The translations under genes were made by a program, and so were the position numbers. From Campylobacter curvus (lineage in GTDB: Bacteria; Campylobacterota; Campylobacteria; Campylobacterales; Campylobacteraceae), in NCBI RefSeq assembly GCF_013372125.1, contig NZ_CP053826.1, positions 868,001-932,000 of the forward strand: DNA of 64,000 nucleotides, written 5' to 3'. This document shows, one piece after another, positions 9,932 to 18,657 of the stretch (within the stretch, counting starts at the first letter, position 1; every line of letters starts with the position of its first letter). Under the pieces are notes generated by a model that had not been told where the DNA came from, did not search any database, and saw nothing but the letters and a program-made list of their open reading frames with translations.

Positions 9932-10749
9932 GTTTCAAATTCCAAAGAAATGACCTTTAACATAAACGAAAATATATCGCGCATCATGAAAACATCGTTT
10001 CAAATTCCAAAGAAATGACCTTTAACCTCATGGAACGTAGCTGAAATATTATCCCCACCCTCGTTTCAAATTCCAAAGAAATGACCTTTAACCAAAGGAT
10101 TTTTATCGATTATTTCATCTTGCAGCGCGTTTCAAATTCCAAAGAAATGACCTTTAACTCCACTCTCATTTTAAATGCAAGAGACTCTCATTTGTTTCAA
10201 ATTCCAAAGAAATGACCTTTAACAAGCTTGCAAGCTTTCTTAAAAGCTTCATCGACTGCGTTTCAAATTCCAAAGAAATGACCTTTAACTACAACTATAT
10301 TTTTACCATTTCTGACCGCTTCTTGTTTCAAATTCCAAAGAAATGACCTTTAACGCCAACCCGGTGAAAATTTCAATACTTTTACAGGGTTTCAAATTCC
10401 AAAGAAATGACCTTTAACCTAGCAATACGCCACTTTTGGGGCTTAGCCTAGTAGTTTCAAATTCCAAAGAAATGACCTTTAACCCGCCATAGCTCTTGGA
10501 GCTTTTTTGCAATGCGGTTTCAAATTCCAAAGAAATGACCTTTAACATACATTTGACATAGGAGAATACAATGTTTCACATACGGTTTCAAATTCCAAAG
10601 AAATGACCTTTAACTATGAGCATCCTTGTCATCCTCTGCCTTATTGCCTAGTTTCAAATTCCAAAGAAATGACCTTTAACGAAAGATTGAAGCCAAAAAT
10701 TTTTATTCAAAATTATACCGTTTCAAATTCCAAAGAAATGACCTTTAAT
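9932..10749 (-). CRISPR. CRISPR array 1: 13 repeats of 30 bp, 12 spacers
   Basis: A 30-bp unit starts at 9932, 9997, 10063, 10129, 10194, 10260, 10325, 10389, 10454, 10517, 10585, 10651 and 10720. Spacers are 33-39 bp. Read leftwards, the repeat begins GTTAAAGGTC and ends TTGGAATTTGAAAC, matching array 2 at 25 of 30 positions, so the crRNA sense is the minus strand. All copies appear identical except the rightmost, whose outer base is changed. No cas genes are adjacent; the cas locus starts 27 kb away. No spacer was recognised by eye as matching elsewhere in the window. Confidence 0.97.
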
Positions 10750-10895
10750 AGCGTATAAAGATAAAAATATAGGCCTATTAAAAGTCAAGGCCTATGTTTT
10801 TACTCCTTAAATCAGCTAATGTTTAAAATATTTGACGATTAGAAAAGAGCCAATACGTATTATCAAAAGCTTAAAAAACACTTCGATCGTCTGAA
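10750..10895 (-). promoter_or_regulatory. Probable leader of CRISPR array 1
   Basis: This AT-rich stretch lies at the GTTAAA side of the array, the expected leader side. On the minus strand it carries GACTTTTAAT, ending 27 bases before the first repeat; the same ten bases occur 33 bases before the first repeat of array 2. It also holds a short inverted repeat around AGGCCTA/TAGGCCT. Confidence 0.6.
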
Positions 10896-10920
10896 ATTTA
10901 GGGGGCGTATCCCCCTAAAT
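10896..10920 (-). terminator. Hairpin after the aldehyde dehydrogenase gene
   Basis: ATTTAGGGGG and its exact complement flank a five-base loop, forming a 10-bp stem that touches the stop codon of the gene at 10920. The strand lacks a long T run after it, so termination may be weak. It also isolates the array 1 leader. Confidence 0.65.
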
Positions 10921-12398
10921 CATTGTTTATAAAAGCCGCTTGGTTTGCCGGTCAGATCTATCATGATATTTTTCATCTGAGTGTAGTGCTCTAGGATGAT
11001 CTTATGCGTCTCGCGGCCGATACCTGAGTTTTTATACCCGCCAAACGGGCTGCCTGCAGGGATTTGGTTGTATGTATTTATCCAAACGCGCCCGGTCTCC
11101 ATCGAGCGAGCTACGCGTAGGGCTTTCGTGATATCTTGAGTGAAGATCCCGCCACCTAGGCCGTATTCGCTGTCGTTTACCATCTTTAAAAGCTCTTCTT
11201 CGTTTTTAAATTTGATGACGACGCCGACAGGGCCAAATATCTCCTCTTGCGCCACGCGCATGTCATTAGTCACGTCAGTTAGCAAGGTAGGCTTTACGAA
11301 AGCACCTTTGTCGCACCCGTTTGCGGTATATGCCTCGCCGCCGACCGCGACTTTAGCGCCTTCTTTTTTACCGATCTCGACATAATTTAAAATTTGCTCG
11401 GCTTGCTTTTTATTGATCTGAGAGCCCATTTGAGTGTTAGGATCGAGCGGATCGCCGACTTTTATATTCTCAAATTTCTTGATCGCAGCCGCCATAAATT
11501 TATCGTAAAATGCCTCTTCTACGAAGATCCTGGAGCCCGCGCAGCAAACTTGCCCTTGGTTGAATAAAATTCCAAGCTGTATGCCATCAAGCGCCTTTTC
11601 TATGTCCGCATCGCCAAAGAAGATATTCGCGCTCTTTCCGCCAAGCTCGAGCGTGGCAGGGATGATGCGCTGTGCGGCGGCTATGGCTATGTCGCGGCCG
11701 ATCTCCGTTGAGCCTGTGAATGCGAGCTTATCTATGCCGGGGTGATTTTTCAGCCATTCGCCGGCCTTGCTACCCTTGCCGGTCACGATATTTACGAGTC
11801 CTTTTGGCAAGATGTCTGCTATCAGGCGAAACAGCTCCAGCACGCTAAGGCTAGTCTCGCTTGAAGGCTTGAATACGCTCGCATCGCTGGCCGCGATGAC
11901 CGGAGCTAGCTTCCAAGCCGCCATCAAAAACGGAAAATTCCAAGGCACGATCTGACCGACGACGCCGATAGGCTCGCGAAGCACGATAGAAAGCTGCTTC
12001 TCATCAAGCACGTTCGCGCTACCTTCCTCGCCTGCGATCACACCGGCAAAATACCTAAAATGCTCGGCTGCAAACGGGATATCGACGTTTAGCGTCTCGC
12101 GGATGGGTTTGCCGTTATCCATCGTCTCGACACGCGCCAGATGCTCTTTATTAGCCTCGATGACATCGGCTATCTTGTTTAAAAGACGGCTACGCTCGGC
12201 AACGGTCGAGTGCCTAAATTTATTAAATGCCGCACGTGCCGCTTTGACGGCGTCATTTACGTCCTCTTCGGTCGCATCGGCTATCTCTGCTAGGAATTTC
12301 CCGTTTGCGGGATCGTATGTTTTTAGAGTCGCACCGTTTTTAGCGTCGCGCCACTCGCCATTTATGAAAAGACCGTATTTGCTTAAAAGTTCTGCCAT
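10920..12398 (-). CDS. NAD(P)-dependent aldehyde dehydrogenase
   Basis: The 492-aa protein has the full aldehyde dehydrogenase layout: cofactor-binding WNFP with PVIAASDASVFKPSS, FTGSTEIG, the general-base motif LELGGKSANIFF (about residue 257), the catalytic cysteine in GQVCCAGSR (about 291) and EEIFGPVGVV near the C-terminus. It oxidises an aldehyde to the acid. The C-terminal KPSGFYKQ resembles acetaldehyde dehydrogenases of the AldB/ExaC type. It starts at an ATG after a good AAGGAGA site and stands alone between two other transcription units. Confidence 0.93.
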   Translation of the reverse strand: MAELLSKYGLFINGEWRDAKNGATLKTYDPANGKFLAEIADATEEDVNDAVKAARAAFNKFRHSTVAERSRLLNKIADVIEANKEHLARVETMDNGKPIRETLNVDIPFAAEHFRYFAGVIAGEEGSANVLDEKQLSIVLREPIGVVGQIVPWNFPFLMAAWKLAPVIAASDASVFKPSSETSLSVLELFRLIADILPKGLVNIVTGKGSKAGEWLKNHPGIDKLAFTGSTEIGRDIAIAAAQRIIPATLELGGKSANIFFGDADIEKALDGIQLGILFNQGQVCCAGSRIFVEEAFYDKFMAAAIKKFENIKVGDPLDPNTQMGSQINKKQAEQILNYVEIGKKEGAKVAVGGEAYTANGCDKGAFVKPTLLTDVTNDMRVAQEEIFGPVGVVIKFKNEEELLKMVNDSEYGLGGGIFTQDITKALRVARSMETGRVWINTYNQIPAGSPFGGYKNSGIGRETHKIILEHYTQMKNIMIDLTGKPSGFYKQ

Positions 12399-12489
12399 TT
12401 TTGTCTCCTTGTTTTGAAATGATATTCAAATTATAATACCATTAAAATTTAAGTAAAATTAAAGAGGACGGGCTTCGTTTTTTTGGATT

Positions 12490-13671
12490 TTAAATTTGCC
12501 ACTCAAGCAAAAACGTCGTATCTTTGCCGGGCTCGCTTTGACATTTTATGGATATATCGTTGTTTTGACAGGATTGTTTGACTAGGCTTAAGCCTATGCC
12601 AAAGCCGCCCTGGTCGCTATTAAAGCGAGTGTAGCGCTCGTAAATTTTACTTTGCTGCTCTTTGCTGATGCCCTCGCCGCTGTTTGTGATGCTAAAGGCG
12701 TTCGGGGCTAAATTTATGGCTACGTTGCCGCCGAGGTTTGTGTATTTTGCGGCGTTGCTAAGAAGGTTGTCTAAAATTTTAGTCATCTCGTAGCGATTTG
12801 CGTTTATGCTAGAAGCACTTAGATACGTGGTTATTTTTAAATTTCGCTTTGCAAAAAACGGCGCGAAATAATCAAGCCTCTCTAAAAGCAGCTCGTGTAG
12901 GTCGATGAGCTCTTTTTTTGTGCTTTTGCCCGAGCTAAACGTGAGATGAACGAGGTCGTCATAGATGTTGCTAAGACTCTTTGCGGCCAGCTCAATGTTG
13001 TTCATGCGCTTTAGATTTCTAGGGCTTAGCGAGCTCTTATCAGCCGTTTCGATGCTCATCATGATGATGCTAAGCGGAGTGTTTATCTCGTGCGTGGAGT
13101 CTTTGATGAAGCGATTTAGTGTGTTTATCTTGATGTAAAGAGGCTTTAGAGCGAGCTTTGCCAGATAAAACGCCACAAAAAGTAGCGCTGCTAATGCAAG
13201 GATCAAATTTAACGACGTTTTTACCTGAAGGGCTAAAATTTCACCTTGTATATCTTTGCCAAAGAGTAAAATTTTAGCCTTTGAAAGCTCGTCCGTGGCG
13301 TTGCTTTCCATGTTTTGGATAGCCTCGAATATCGCTACTTTGCCGCCTTCGATAGATACATTTTTTGGCCTAGTTTCGCTGCAGTTTTCATCGGCGTAAA
13401 TTTTCTCTCCGTTTTGGGTAAATATGCAAGCTCTCACGCCCTTTTCACGTGTGAGAGCGCCGATAGAGCTCACGCCGTTCATGCGCGCTTTCATATAGAT
13501 ACCCATCTTTATCTCTTTTAAATTTTTGACCTCATTTGATATGAGCGCTTCTTTTTTCATCTCGTAGTCGTTTATAAAAAAATATCCCAAAAATAGGGCG
13601 CTCGTGACTAGGTATAAGGATAGGATCTTAAATAAAATTTTGGCTTTTTCAGACATAGATGTAGCCGTCAC
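12490..13671 (-). CDS. Membrane sensor histidine kinase
   Basis: The 393-aa protein has two membrane helices (about 13-33 and 153-173) around a periplasmic sensor region with two cysteines (about residues 82 and 97), then HisKA with the phospho-acceptor H194 (DSTHEINTPLSI) and HATPase_c with DNLLSNAAKYTN and FGIGLSLVKQ. It should phosphorylate the OmpR-type regulator encoded just upstream, which it overlaps. A second ATG five codons in (MSEKAK) would shorten the overlap. The ligand is unknown. Confidence 0.93.
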   Translation of the reverse strand: MTATSMSEKAKILFKILSLYLVTSALFLGYFFINDYEMKKEALISNEVKNLKEIKMGIYMKARMNGVSSIGALTREKGVRACIFTQNGEKIYADENCSETRPKNVSIEGGKVAIFEAIQNMESNATDELSKAKILLFGKDIQGEILALQVKTSLNLILALAALLFVAFYLAKLALKPLYIKINTLNRFIKDSTHEINTPLSIIMMSIETADKSSLSPRNLKRMNNIELAAKSLSNIYDDLVHLTFSSGKSTKKELIDLHELLLERLDYFAPFFAKRNLKITTYLSASSINANRYEMTKILDNLLSNAAKYTNLGGNVAINLAPNAFSITNSGEGISKEQQSKIYERYTRFNSDQGGFGIGLSLVKQSCQNNDISIKCQSEPGKDTTFLLEWQI

Positions 13672-14311
13672 CTCTTTTGTTTATGATGCTGTCTTTGCCT
13701 AAAATTTGGCGTAAATTTTTGATATAAACGCGAAGGCTTTGCTCGCTAGGCTCTTCATCAAAGCCCCAAACCCTTTCAAAGATGGTTTGCTTGCTTAAAA
13801 GCTTATTTTTGTTTTGCAAAAATAGCGTTAGCAGCTCGCTCTCTTTGCCCGAGATGCTCACATTTGCGTCGTCTTTAGTCAAATTTTTACTTTGCGGGTA
13901 AAATTTATAGCCGTTACCAAGCTCGATAAATTCGCTATTTGTATGAGAGAAATTTCGCTTGAGCAGGCTTTGGATACGTATCAAAAGCTCTTTTAGCTCG
14001 TATGGCTTTTTGAGATAGTCATCGCAGCCGCTAGCATAGCCCGTCTCGAGGTCGTTTAGCGTATTTAGCGAGGTGGTAAAGATGCTCGGCGTAGTGACAC
14101 CGAGCTTTCTTAATGAGGAAAGGAGGGAGAAACCGTCCCCTTTGGGGATCTTGACATCAAGTATGAGCAGATCGAATGTTTGCTCGTAGGCTAGATCCGC
14201 CGCATCTTGGGCGTTCGTGCATGAGATGACCTCGTATCCGTTTTCGTTTAGATACTCGCTTATCATCTCAAGCAGCGTTTCATCGTCCTCTACGAGCAAA
14301 ATTCTTACCAT
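13649..14311 (-). CDS. OmpR-family response regulator
   Basis: The 220-aa protein has a receiver domain with acidic pocket VEDDE, phospho-acceptor D52 (LLILDVKIPKGDG) and switch residues, followed by a winged-helix DNA-binding domain (about 125-220, ending NKRGDGYIYV). It is the partner of the kinase at 12490. Its ATG overlaps by one base the stop of the Met/Lys/Asp repeat gene (TAATG), so the three genes form an operon read leftwards. Confidence 0.95.
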   Translation of the reverse strand: MVRILLVEDDETLLEMISEYLNENGYEVISCTNAQDAADLAYEQTFDLLILDVKIPKGDGFSLLSSLRKLGVTTPSIFTTSLNTLNDLETGYASGCDDYLKKPYELKELLIRIQSLLKRNFSHTNSEFIELGNGYKFYPQSKNLTKDDANVSISGKESELLTLFLQNKNKLLSKQTIFERVWGFDEEPSEQSLRVYIKNLRQILGKDSIINKRGDGYIYV

Positions 14312-14526
14312 TACATACCTTTTTTCATATCGCCTTTCATGTCATCTTTCATATCTTTTTTCATCTCGTCCTTCATCATGCCGTCTTTTTTGCTCATGTC
14401 ATCTTTCATCATTTGCTCTTTTTTCATGTCGTCTTTTTTGTCCATATTAGAGCTCATATTGTCTGCTGCTAGAGCACCGCCGACCATAAATAAAGCACCA
14501 AGTGCGACTAAAACTAACTTTTTCAT
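14311..14526 (-). CDS. Secreted pentapeptide MxKDx-repeat protein, 71 aa
   Basis: The start at 14526 follows AAAGGAGC and gives a signal peptide (MKKLVLVALGALFMVGGALA); a longer frame to 14643 has no such site. The mature chain of about 50 residues is nearly all Met, Lys, Asp and Glu in repeats such as MKKDMKDDMKGDM. This fits the MxKDx pentapeptide family, small exported proteins of unknown function often near stress or metal genes. It is the first gene of the two-component operon. The Met richness could mean metal binding, but this is inference. Confidence 0.8.
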   Translation of the reverse strand: MKKLVLVALGALFMVGGALAADNMSSNMDKKDDMKKEQMMKDDMSKKDGMMKDEMKKDMKDDMKGDMKKGM

Positions 14527-14590
14527 CTTTGCTCCTTTGAAAGAAATTATGAAAGAAGTATAGCCGCCAAGTGTAAAATCAGTGTGAAAT

Positions 14591-15499
14591 TTAGATACCA
14601 AATATATAAAATAGTGCCGGAAGCGTGACGAAACTAAATGCAACGCCGAGTGCGACCGAGGAGATGGCTAGTGAGCTATCAAGTCCAGATTTTATGACCA
14701 TCGCACTTGCAAGGGCTGATGTTGGCATCGCACATTGGAAGAGACCAACGACCCAAGTTTTGCTCATCTGGATGCCTGAGACTTTTAATATGATGAAAAA
14801 TACGATAGCTGGCAATATCATCTTACACAAAAGTACGACACTAACGCCTTTATATGAGCTTGTGATACTGCTAAAGTTAAGACCAACGCCGATCGCAAAA
14901 AGTGCGACTGGGGTGACGCTACCTTCAAACATCCTAAGTGGCGCAAAGATAAAATCTGGAAGCGGGACTTCTTTTAAGATAAGACCCATAATGAGCGCTA
15001 TAAATGGTGGAAATTTTAAAATTTTCATTGTATTTTGAAACAATGAGACCTTCTCTGATGCGGCAAAAGATAGGATGAGTGGTCCAAGGATCGAAAGCGG
15101 GATACCAGTGGCTATTTGATCGTAAAAGATGACCTCATTTATCATCGCATCGCCAAAGAAGCCCTGAATGACAGGCATACCGACAAATAGGGTGTTGCCA
15201 AAAAGGCTTAGCATGGCCATACTAATGGTTGTTATTTTGGTAAATTTAAAAACCTTGCCTATAACAAATGCCAAAGCAGCACTAATGGCGGTTGATACAA
15301 AGCCGATTAGGATCGTGTTTATAAGTGAGGCATCGACATTTACGTGGTAAATTTTATCAAAGATTAGCGCAGGCATTGCAAAACAAAGGACAAAATCCAC
15401 AAATGAGATCGAGTGCTTTTGCTCAACAATGCCGACTTTTTTAGCAAAAAAACCAGTTGCGATTATGAAAAATATTGCAAAAAGTGGTGTGAAATTCAT
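14591..15499 (-). CDS. AEC-family (auxin efflux carrier-like) transporter
   Basis: The 302-aa protein has about ten membrane helices in two five-helix bundles, with the family's broken-helix motifs (VGMPVIQGFFGD in the first half, FQCAMPTSALASAMV in the second). Bacterial AEC proteins carry dicarboxylates such as malate or related anions; the substrate here is unknown. It is a single gene, and after its start the left copy of the tRNA-Leu attachment repeat follows. Confidence 0.88.
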   Translation of the reverse strand: MNFTPLFAIFFIIATGFFAKKVGIVEQKHSISFVDFVLCFAMPALIFDKIYHVNVDASLINTILIGFVSTAISAALAFVIGKVFKFTKITTISMAMLSLFGNTLFVGMPVIQGFFGDAMINEVIFYDQIATGIPLSILGPLILSFAASEKVSLFQNTMKILKFPPFIALIMGLILKEVPLPDFIFAPLRMFEGSVTPVALFAIGVGLNFSSITSSYKGVSVVLLCKMILPAIVFFIILKVSGIQMSKTWVVGLFQCAMPTSALASAMVIKSGLDSSLAISSVALGVAFSFVTLPALFYIFGI

Positions 15500-15744
15500 A
15501 GCAGTCTCTTTTAAGTTTGAAATTTACAAAAAATTGATTATATGCCCCAAAAGATTAAATTACAATAAACTTTTTCAAAAATTTATTGTCAGCTTTGTGT
15601 TAAAAAGAGCTTTTTACACAAATTTATCTTTTTCATCTTTTAATTTGAAGTAAGTTATCACTAAAAATTTATATTTGCATCTATTTTTAAATTTGTTTGT
15701 GTTTTTTGATCTTAAAAATTTGATGTAGTTGAAAGAGAAATTTA

Positions 15745-15803
15745 ATGGTGCCCGAGGTCGGACTCGAACCGACACAAGGTTGCTCTTACCAGATTTTGAG
15801 TCT
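15745..15803 (-). repeat. Distal attachment repeat: 3' fragment of tRNA-Leu
   Basis: These 59 bp copy the T arm, variable arm and part of the anticodon arm of the tRNA-Leu gene at 31209-31295, with one mismatch (15784 against 31247). The match stops after GAGTCT, and no acceptor 5' half follows, so this is a remnant and not a working tRNA. It marks the left end of the integrated element. Confidence 0.92.
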
Positions 15804-15914
15804 GGGTCTTTACTAAACTATAGATTATTATAACTTTCTATAAATACCATATTTTACGCTATTTTAGTATATTTATAATTTCATTATAAGCGACAATTTT
15901 ATACAATTTGCTAT

Positions 15915-15941
15915 AAAAATGTGTACCCTAATGTGTACCCT
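15915..15941 (+). repeat. Left 27-bp arm site (tandem AATGTGTACCCT pair)
   Basis: Two tandem copies of AATGTGTACCCT occur here, and the same 27 bp recur in the same orientation at 31122-31148 near the other end of the element. The copies lie 111 bp and 59 bp inside the attachment cores. Paired short repeats inside both ends are what arm-binding sites of lambda-type integrases look like. No other copy was seen in the window. Confidence 0.75.
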
Positions 15942-15977
15942 AACAAAAATTTGATCATATAGATATAGGATTTTGCT

Positions 15978-17153
15978 GTGGCGGATAAGCTGATTAAAGT
16001 CAATCTTGATAATGCGGATTGTAAAAACATATATTTTGTAAATAATGACGATTTGTTCGCTGGAAAAGAGATCGTAAAAGCTCCAACTTACATTAGTAGA
16101 GACTATAAACTGATATTAAGAATTACTATTGTAAATATTAGCGGCATGAGAACTCAAACCAAGAAAACATATTCCTTTAATAAAAAAATCACTTTCTTGC
16201 AAGCAATTAAGGAGGTGGCGTCAAAAAGAGAAGGGCTTTTGAGCAAGCTCAAAGAGGGTAAGCATAAAGAGATAAAAATAAAAATACCGACATTAAGTCA
16301 GGCGTGGGGCAGATATATGGATATGAAGAAAAATCAACTATCCTCAAATACGCTTGCTTCCTATAATCTATTTACAAATAAATGGATACTGTCTGATTCT
16401 AAGCTAGCCAAAACGCCTATAACCCACATTACCACCGAAATGCTGCAAAGCATAGTGAATAAAATGCTAGATTTAGGTATGAGCCCTAGAACCTCAAAAT
16501 CTGTTAAAGAAGCTCTTAGGCCTATGTTTAACCTGTATGTTTTGGAGGGTATGGTTAAAACCAACCCAGCTAGCTTGATTCAAATACCTAAATTTGACAA
16601 CCAGGTAAATATTGAGCTAGATGACGAAAAAATAAGGGAACTATACGATGCGCTATATGGTTATCCGGTAGAACCGTTTAGAAGTATATTTGTGTGGCTT
16701 TCGCATGGCAGAAGACTAAATGAGGTTTTGAGTTTAGAATGGAGAGACATAAATATACCAAATGGCATATATAATATTAGATACGAAAATAATAAAGTTA
16801 GAAAGCCTATGACTTATAAATTAAGCAATGAGCTTTTAGAAACCCTTAAAAATATAGATAGGCAAGAAAGTGGCTATATATTTCACGCCATAACAGATAA
16901 GAGTAAAAAAATAGATAAAAATACGATCAGACCTCATTGGGAAAAGATATTAGCAAAGCTTGGGATAAAAATTAGAATTCACGATTTAAGGCACTTGATA
17001 GGCGGAGTTTTGGTTTCGGAGGGTAAAACGTTAGAGCAGATAGCTTCTATACTAGGCCATACTTCTACAAATGTTACAAAAAGATATTCAAAGGTCAGAA
17101 GAGAAGTGGCTGCCGAAAGCCTAGATGATTTTTTTAAAAGAGTAAAAAAATAA
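15978..17153 (+). CDS. int: Tyrosine-family site-specific integrase
   Basis: The 391-aa protein starts at a GTG eight bases after ATAGGA. It has an N-terminal arm/core-binding part (SAM-like domain about 100-180) and a C-terminal catalytic domain with Arg in SHGRRLNEVLSLEW (about 244), HDLRH (about 334) and LGHTSTNVTKRY with the nucleophilic tyrosine (about 369). It should integrate and excise the element at the tRNA-Leu site. The gene lies next to the distal repeat, 36 bp after the left arm site. Confidence 0.95.
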   Translation: MADKLIKVNLDNADCKNIYFVNNDDLFAGKEIVKAPTYISRDYKLILRITIVNISGMRTQTKKTYSFNKKITFLQAIKEVASKREGLLSKLKEGKHKEIKIKIPTLSQAWGRYMDMKKNQLSSNTLASYNLFTNKWILSDSKLAKTPITHITTEMLQSIVNKMLDLGMSPRTSKSVKEALRPMFNLYVLEGMVKTNPASLIQIPKFDNQVNIELDDEKIRELYDALYGYPVEPFRSIFVWLSHGRRLNEVLSLEWRDINIPNGIYNIRYENNKVRKPMTYKLSNELLETLKNIDRQESGYIFHAITDKSKKIDKNTIRPHWEKILAKLGIKIRIHDLRHLIGGVLVSEGKTLEQIASILGHTSTNVTKRYSKVRREVAAESLDDFFKRVKK

Positions 17154-17177
17154 AATCTATTGCCACTGATAAAATAT

Positions 17178-17477
17178 TTACGCGCTAATAACGCTTATCG
17201 GCTTTATGGCTTCCAGCTCGGCTTTTTGCCTATTTTTGCTTTCTCTTAGCTCTATATCGCTTTGTAAATTAATAAAAAATCCGTCGGACATCGAGAAGTA
17301 TCTTGAGAGCCTCAAGGCCGTATCTATAGATACTCTGCGTCTTCCATGTAAAATATCTTGTATGCGAGAAACCGGCAAATCTATATCTTTGGCTAGTCTA
17401 TATGCCGATAGGCCGTAAGGTTCCATAAATTCGCTAGCTAAAATTTCTCCTATCGTAGGAAGAGGTATTCTATTCAT
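17178..17477 (-). CDS. higA: HigA-type antitoxin (XRE helix-turn-helix)
   Basis: The 99-aa protein has an XRE helix-turn-helix (about 20-75: SAYRLAKDIDLPVSRIQDIL, then SIDTALRLSRYF), the VapI/HigA family pattern. It should neutralise the toxin encoded just upstream and repress the pair. It is second in the operon (9-bp gap), the toxin-first order typical of higBA. It probably stabilises the element. Confidence 0.9.
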   Translation of the reverse strand: MNRIPLPTIGEILASEFMEPYGLSAYRLAKDIDLPVSRIQDILHGRRRVSIDTALRLSRYFSMSDGFFINLQSDIELRESKNRQKAELEAIKPISVISA

Positions 17478-17486
17478 AACTACTCC

Positions 17487-17771
17487 TTAATGATAATCCA
17501 CTATTTGCACGTCGCAAAAATCGTTTTTGTTTTCTAGCTTAAAACAAATGCGCCATTTGTCGTTTATTCTTATACTATACTCGTCTTTTCTATCGCCTAT
17601 TAGTTTTTCTAGGCGATTGGACGGCGGAGAGCGCAAATCGTTTAAATTATCCGCATTGTTTATCATCAAGAGTTTGCGCAAAGCCTTTTGCTGCACATCG
17701 GGCGGAAACTTTTTTGAAAAAGTCTCATTGTATATAAGCTCGGTCTCTTTGTCTGCAAAACTCTTTATCAT
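17487..17771 (-). CDS. higB: HigB-type RelE/ParE-superfamily toxin
   Basis: The 94-aa protein has the plasmid-maintenance killer pattern: MIKSFADKETELIYNETFSKKFP, RKLLMINNADNLNDLRSPPSNRLEKL, then IRINDKWRICFKLENKND near the C-terminus. HigB/RelE toxins are ribosome-dependent mRNA endonucleases. It is translated first and the HigA-type gene follows. A strong hairpin lies upstream at 17830. Confidence 0.9.
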   Translation of the reverse strand: MIKSFADKETELIYNETFSKKFPPDVQQKALRKLLMINNADNLNDLRSPPSNRLEKLIGDRKDEYSIRINDKWRICFKLENKNDFCDVQIVDYH

Positions 17772-17829
17772 AGTTAAGGATTATACACGAAATTCAGGTA
17801 TAAGTCAATATGTTTTATTTTTTAAAAAT

Positions 17830-17862
17830 ATTCACTCGTTCGGTCAAGCCGAACGAGTGAAT
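17830..17862 (-). terminator. Terminator of the hsd operon
   Basis: A perfect 14-bp stem (ATTCACTCGTTCGG and its complement) with a 5-base loop is followed, on the minus strand, by a T-rich run. It lies between the metallopeptidase gene that ends the hsd operon and the promoter region of higB, so it separates the two units. Confidence 0.8.
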
Positions 17863-17967
17863 ATAAGATTATTTGTATAATTTTCATTTTTAGTATTTTG
17901 GCTATCAAATCTACGCTGCGAATGCTTGCTTTAATAATTTTTAGCATCAAATTTCAAAGGCGTTGTA

Positions 17968-18657
17968 TTATTTTAAATTTTCTAGTGGCAATGCGTTTAG
18001 CATATTTTTTATCGTTCGCCAGTTTGGCAAAAACCTATCCATGTATGCTATGAAATTTTTATTATGGTGTCTTTCTAGCATATGTACAAGCTCATGAACG
18101 ACTATGTATTCTAGGCATTCTAGCGGTTTTTTTGCGAGTTCGTAGTTGATAACAATATTGCCATCTTTTATATTACAACTTCCCCATTTGGTTTTCATTT
18201 TTAGGATTCTTATGGAGCTTGATTTTACTCCGATTTTTGTTTCCCAAATTTCTAGTATTTTTGCGATTTTTGTCCTTAGTTCATTTCGGTAGAATTTTTC
18301 TAAAATTCGTTTTCTACTTTCAAAATTTCCGCCATCTTGCACGCTTAATACCATCTTATTATGCTTTACCGTCACGCCGCCGACCCCGTTTATTACCTGC
18401 ATTAGATATCGCTCACCCCACAGATAGTGACTTTCGCCGCTTACTATCTCTCTTGCACCTATGCGCTCTTGCGAGTTATAAATATTTTGATGTTTACGTA
18501 TCCATGCGAGCCTGCCAGCCACAGCCATGCGAATTCTATCATCACTCGCATCAAACGGCGCACTTACTCTTACTTCGCCATTTGGCGGCATTACGGAGAT
18601 GTGTAGGTTTTTTATGTCTTTTCGCGCTACCGCAACATCAATCGAGCCTATTTTCAT
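17968..18657 (-). CDS. YgjP-like zinc metallopeptidase (M48/SprT-like fold)
   Basis: The 229-aa protein matches the YgjP family (DUF45): KMKTKWGSCN, then the zinc site HELVHMLERHHNKNF (HExxH with a downstream His) near residue 180. It overlaps hsdR by 4 bp and is therefore part of the restriction operon. YgjP-like genes next to type I hsdR are common; a role in turnover of the restriction complex is possible but is inference. Confidence 0.88.
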   Translation of the reverse strand: MKIGSIDVAVARKDIKNLHISVMPPNGEVRVSAPFDASDDRIRMAVAGRLAWIRKHQNIYNSQERIGAREIVSGESHYLWGERYLMQVINGVGGVTVKHNKMVLSVQDGGNFESRKRILEKFYRNELRTKIAKILEIWETKIGVKSSSIRILKMKTKWGSCNIKDGNIVINYELAKKPLECLEYIVVHELVHMLERHHNKNFIAYMDRFLPNWRTIKNMLNALPLENLK

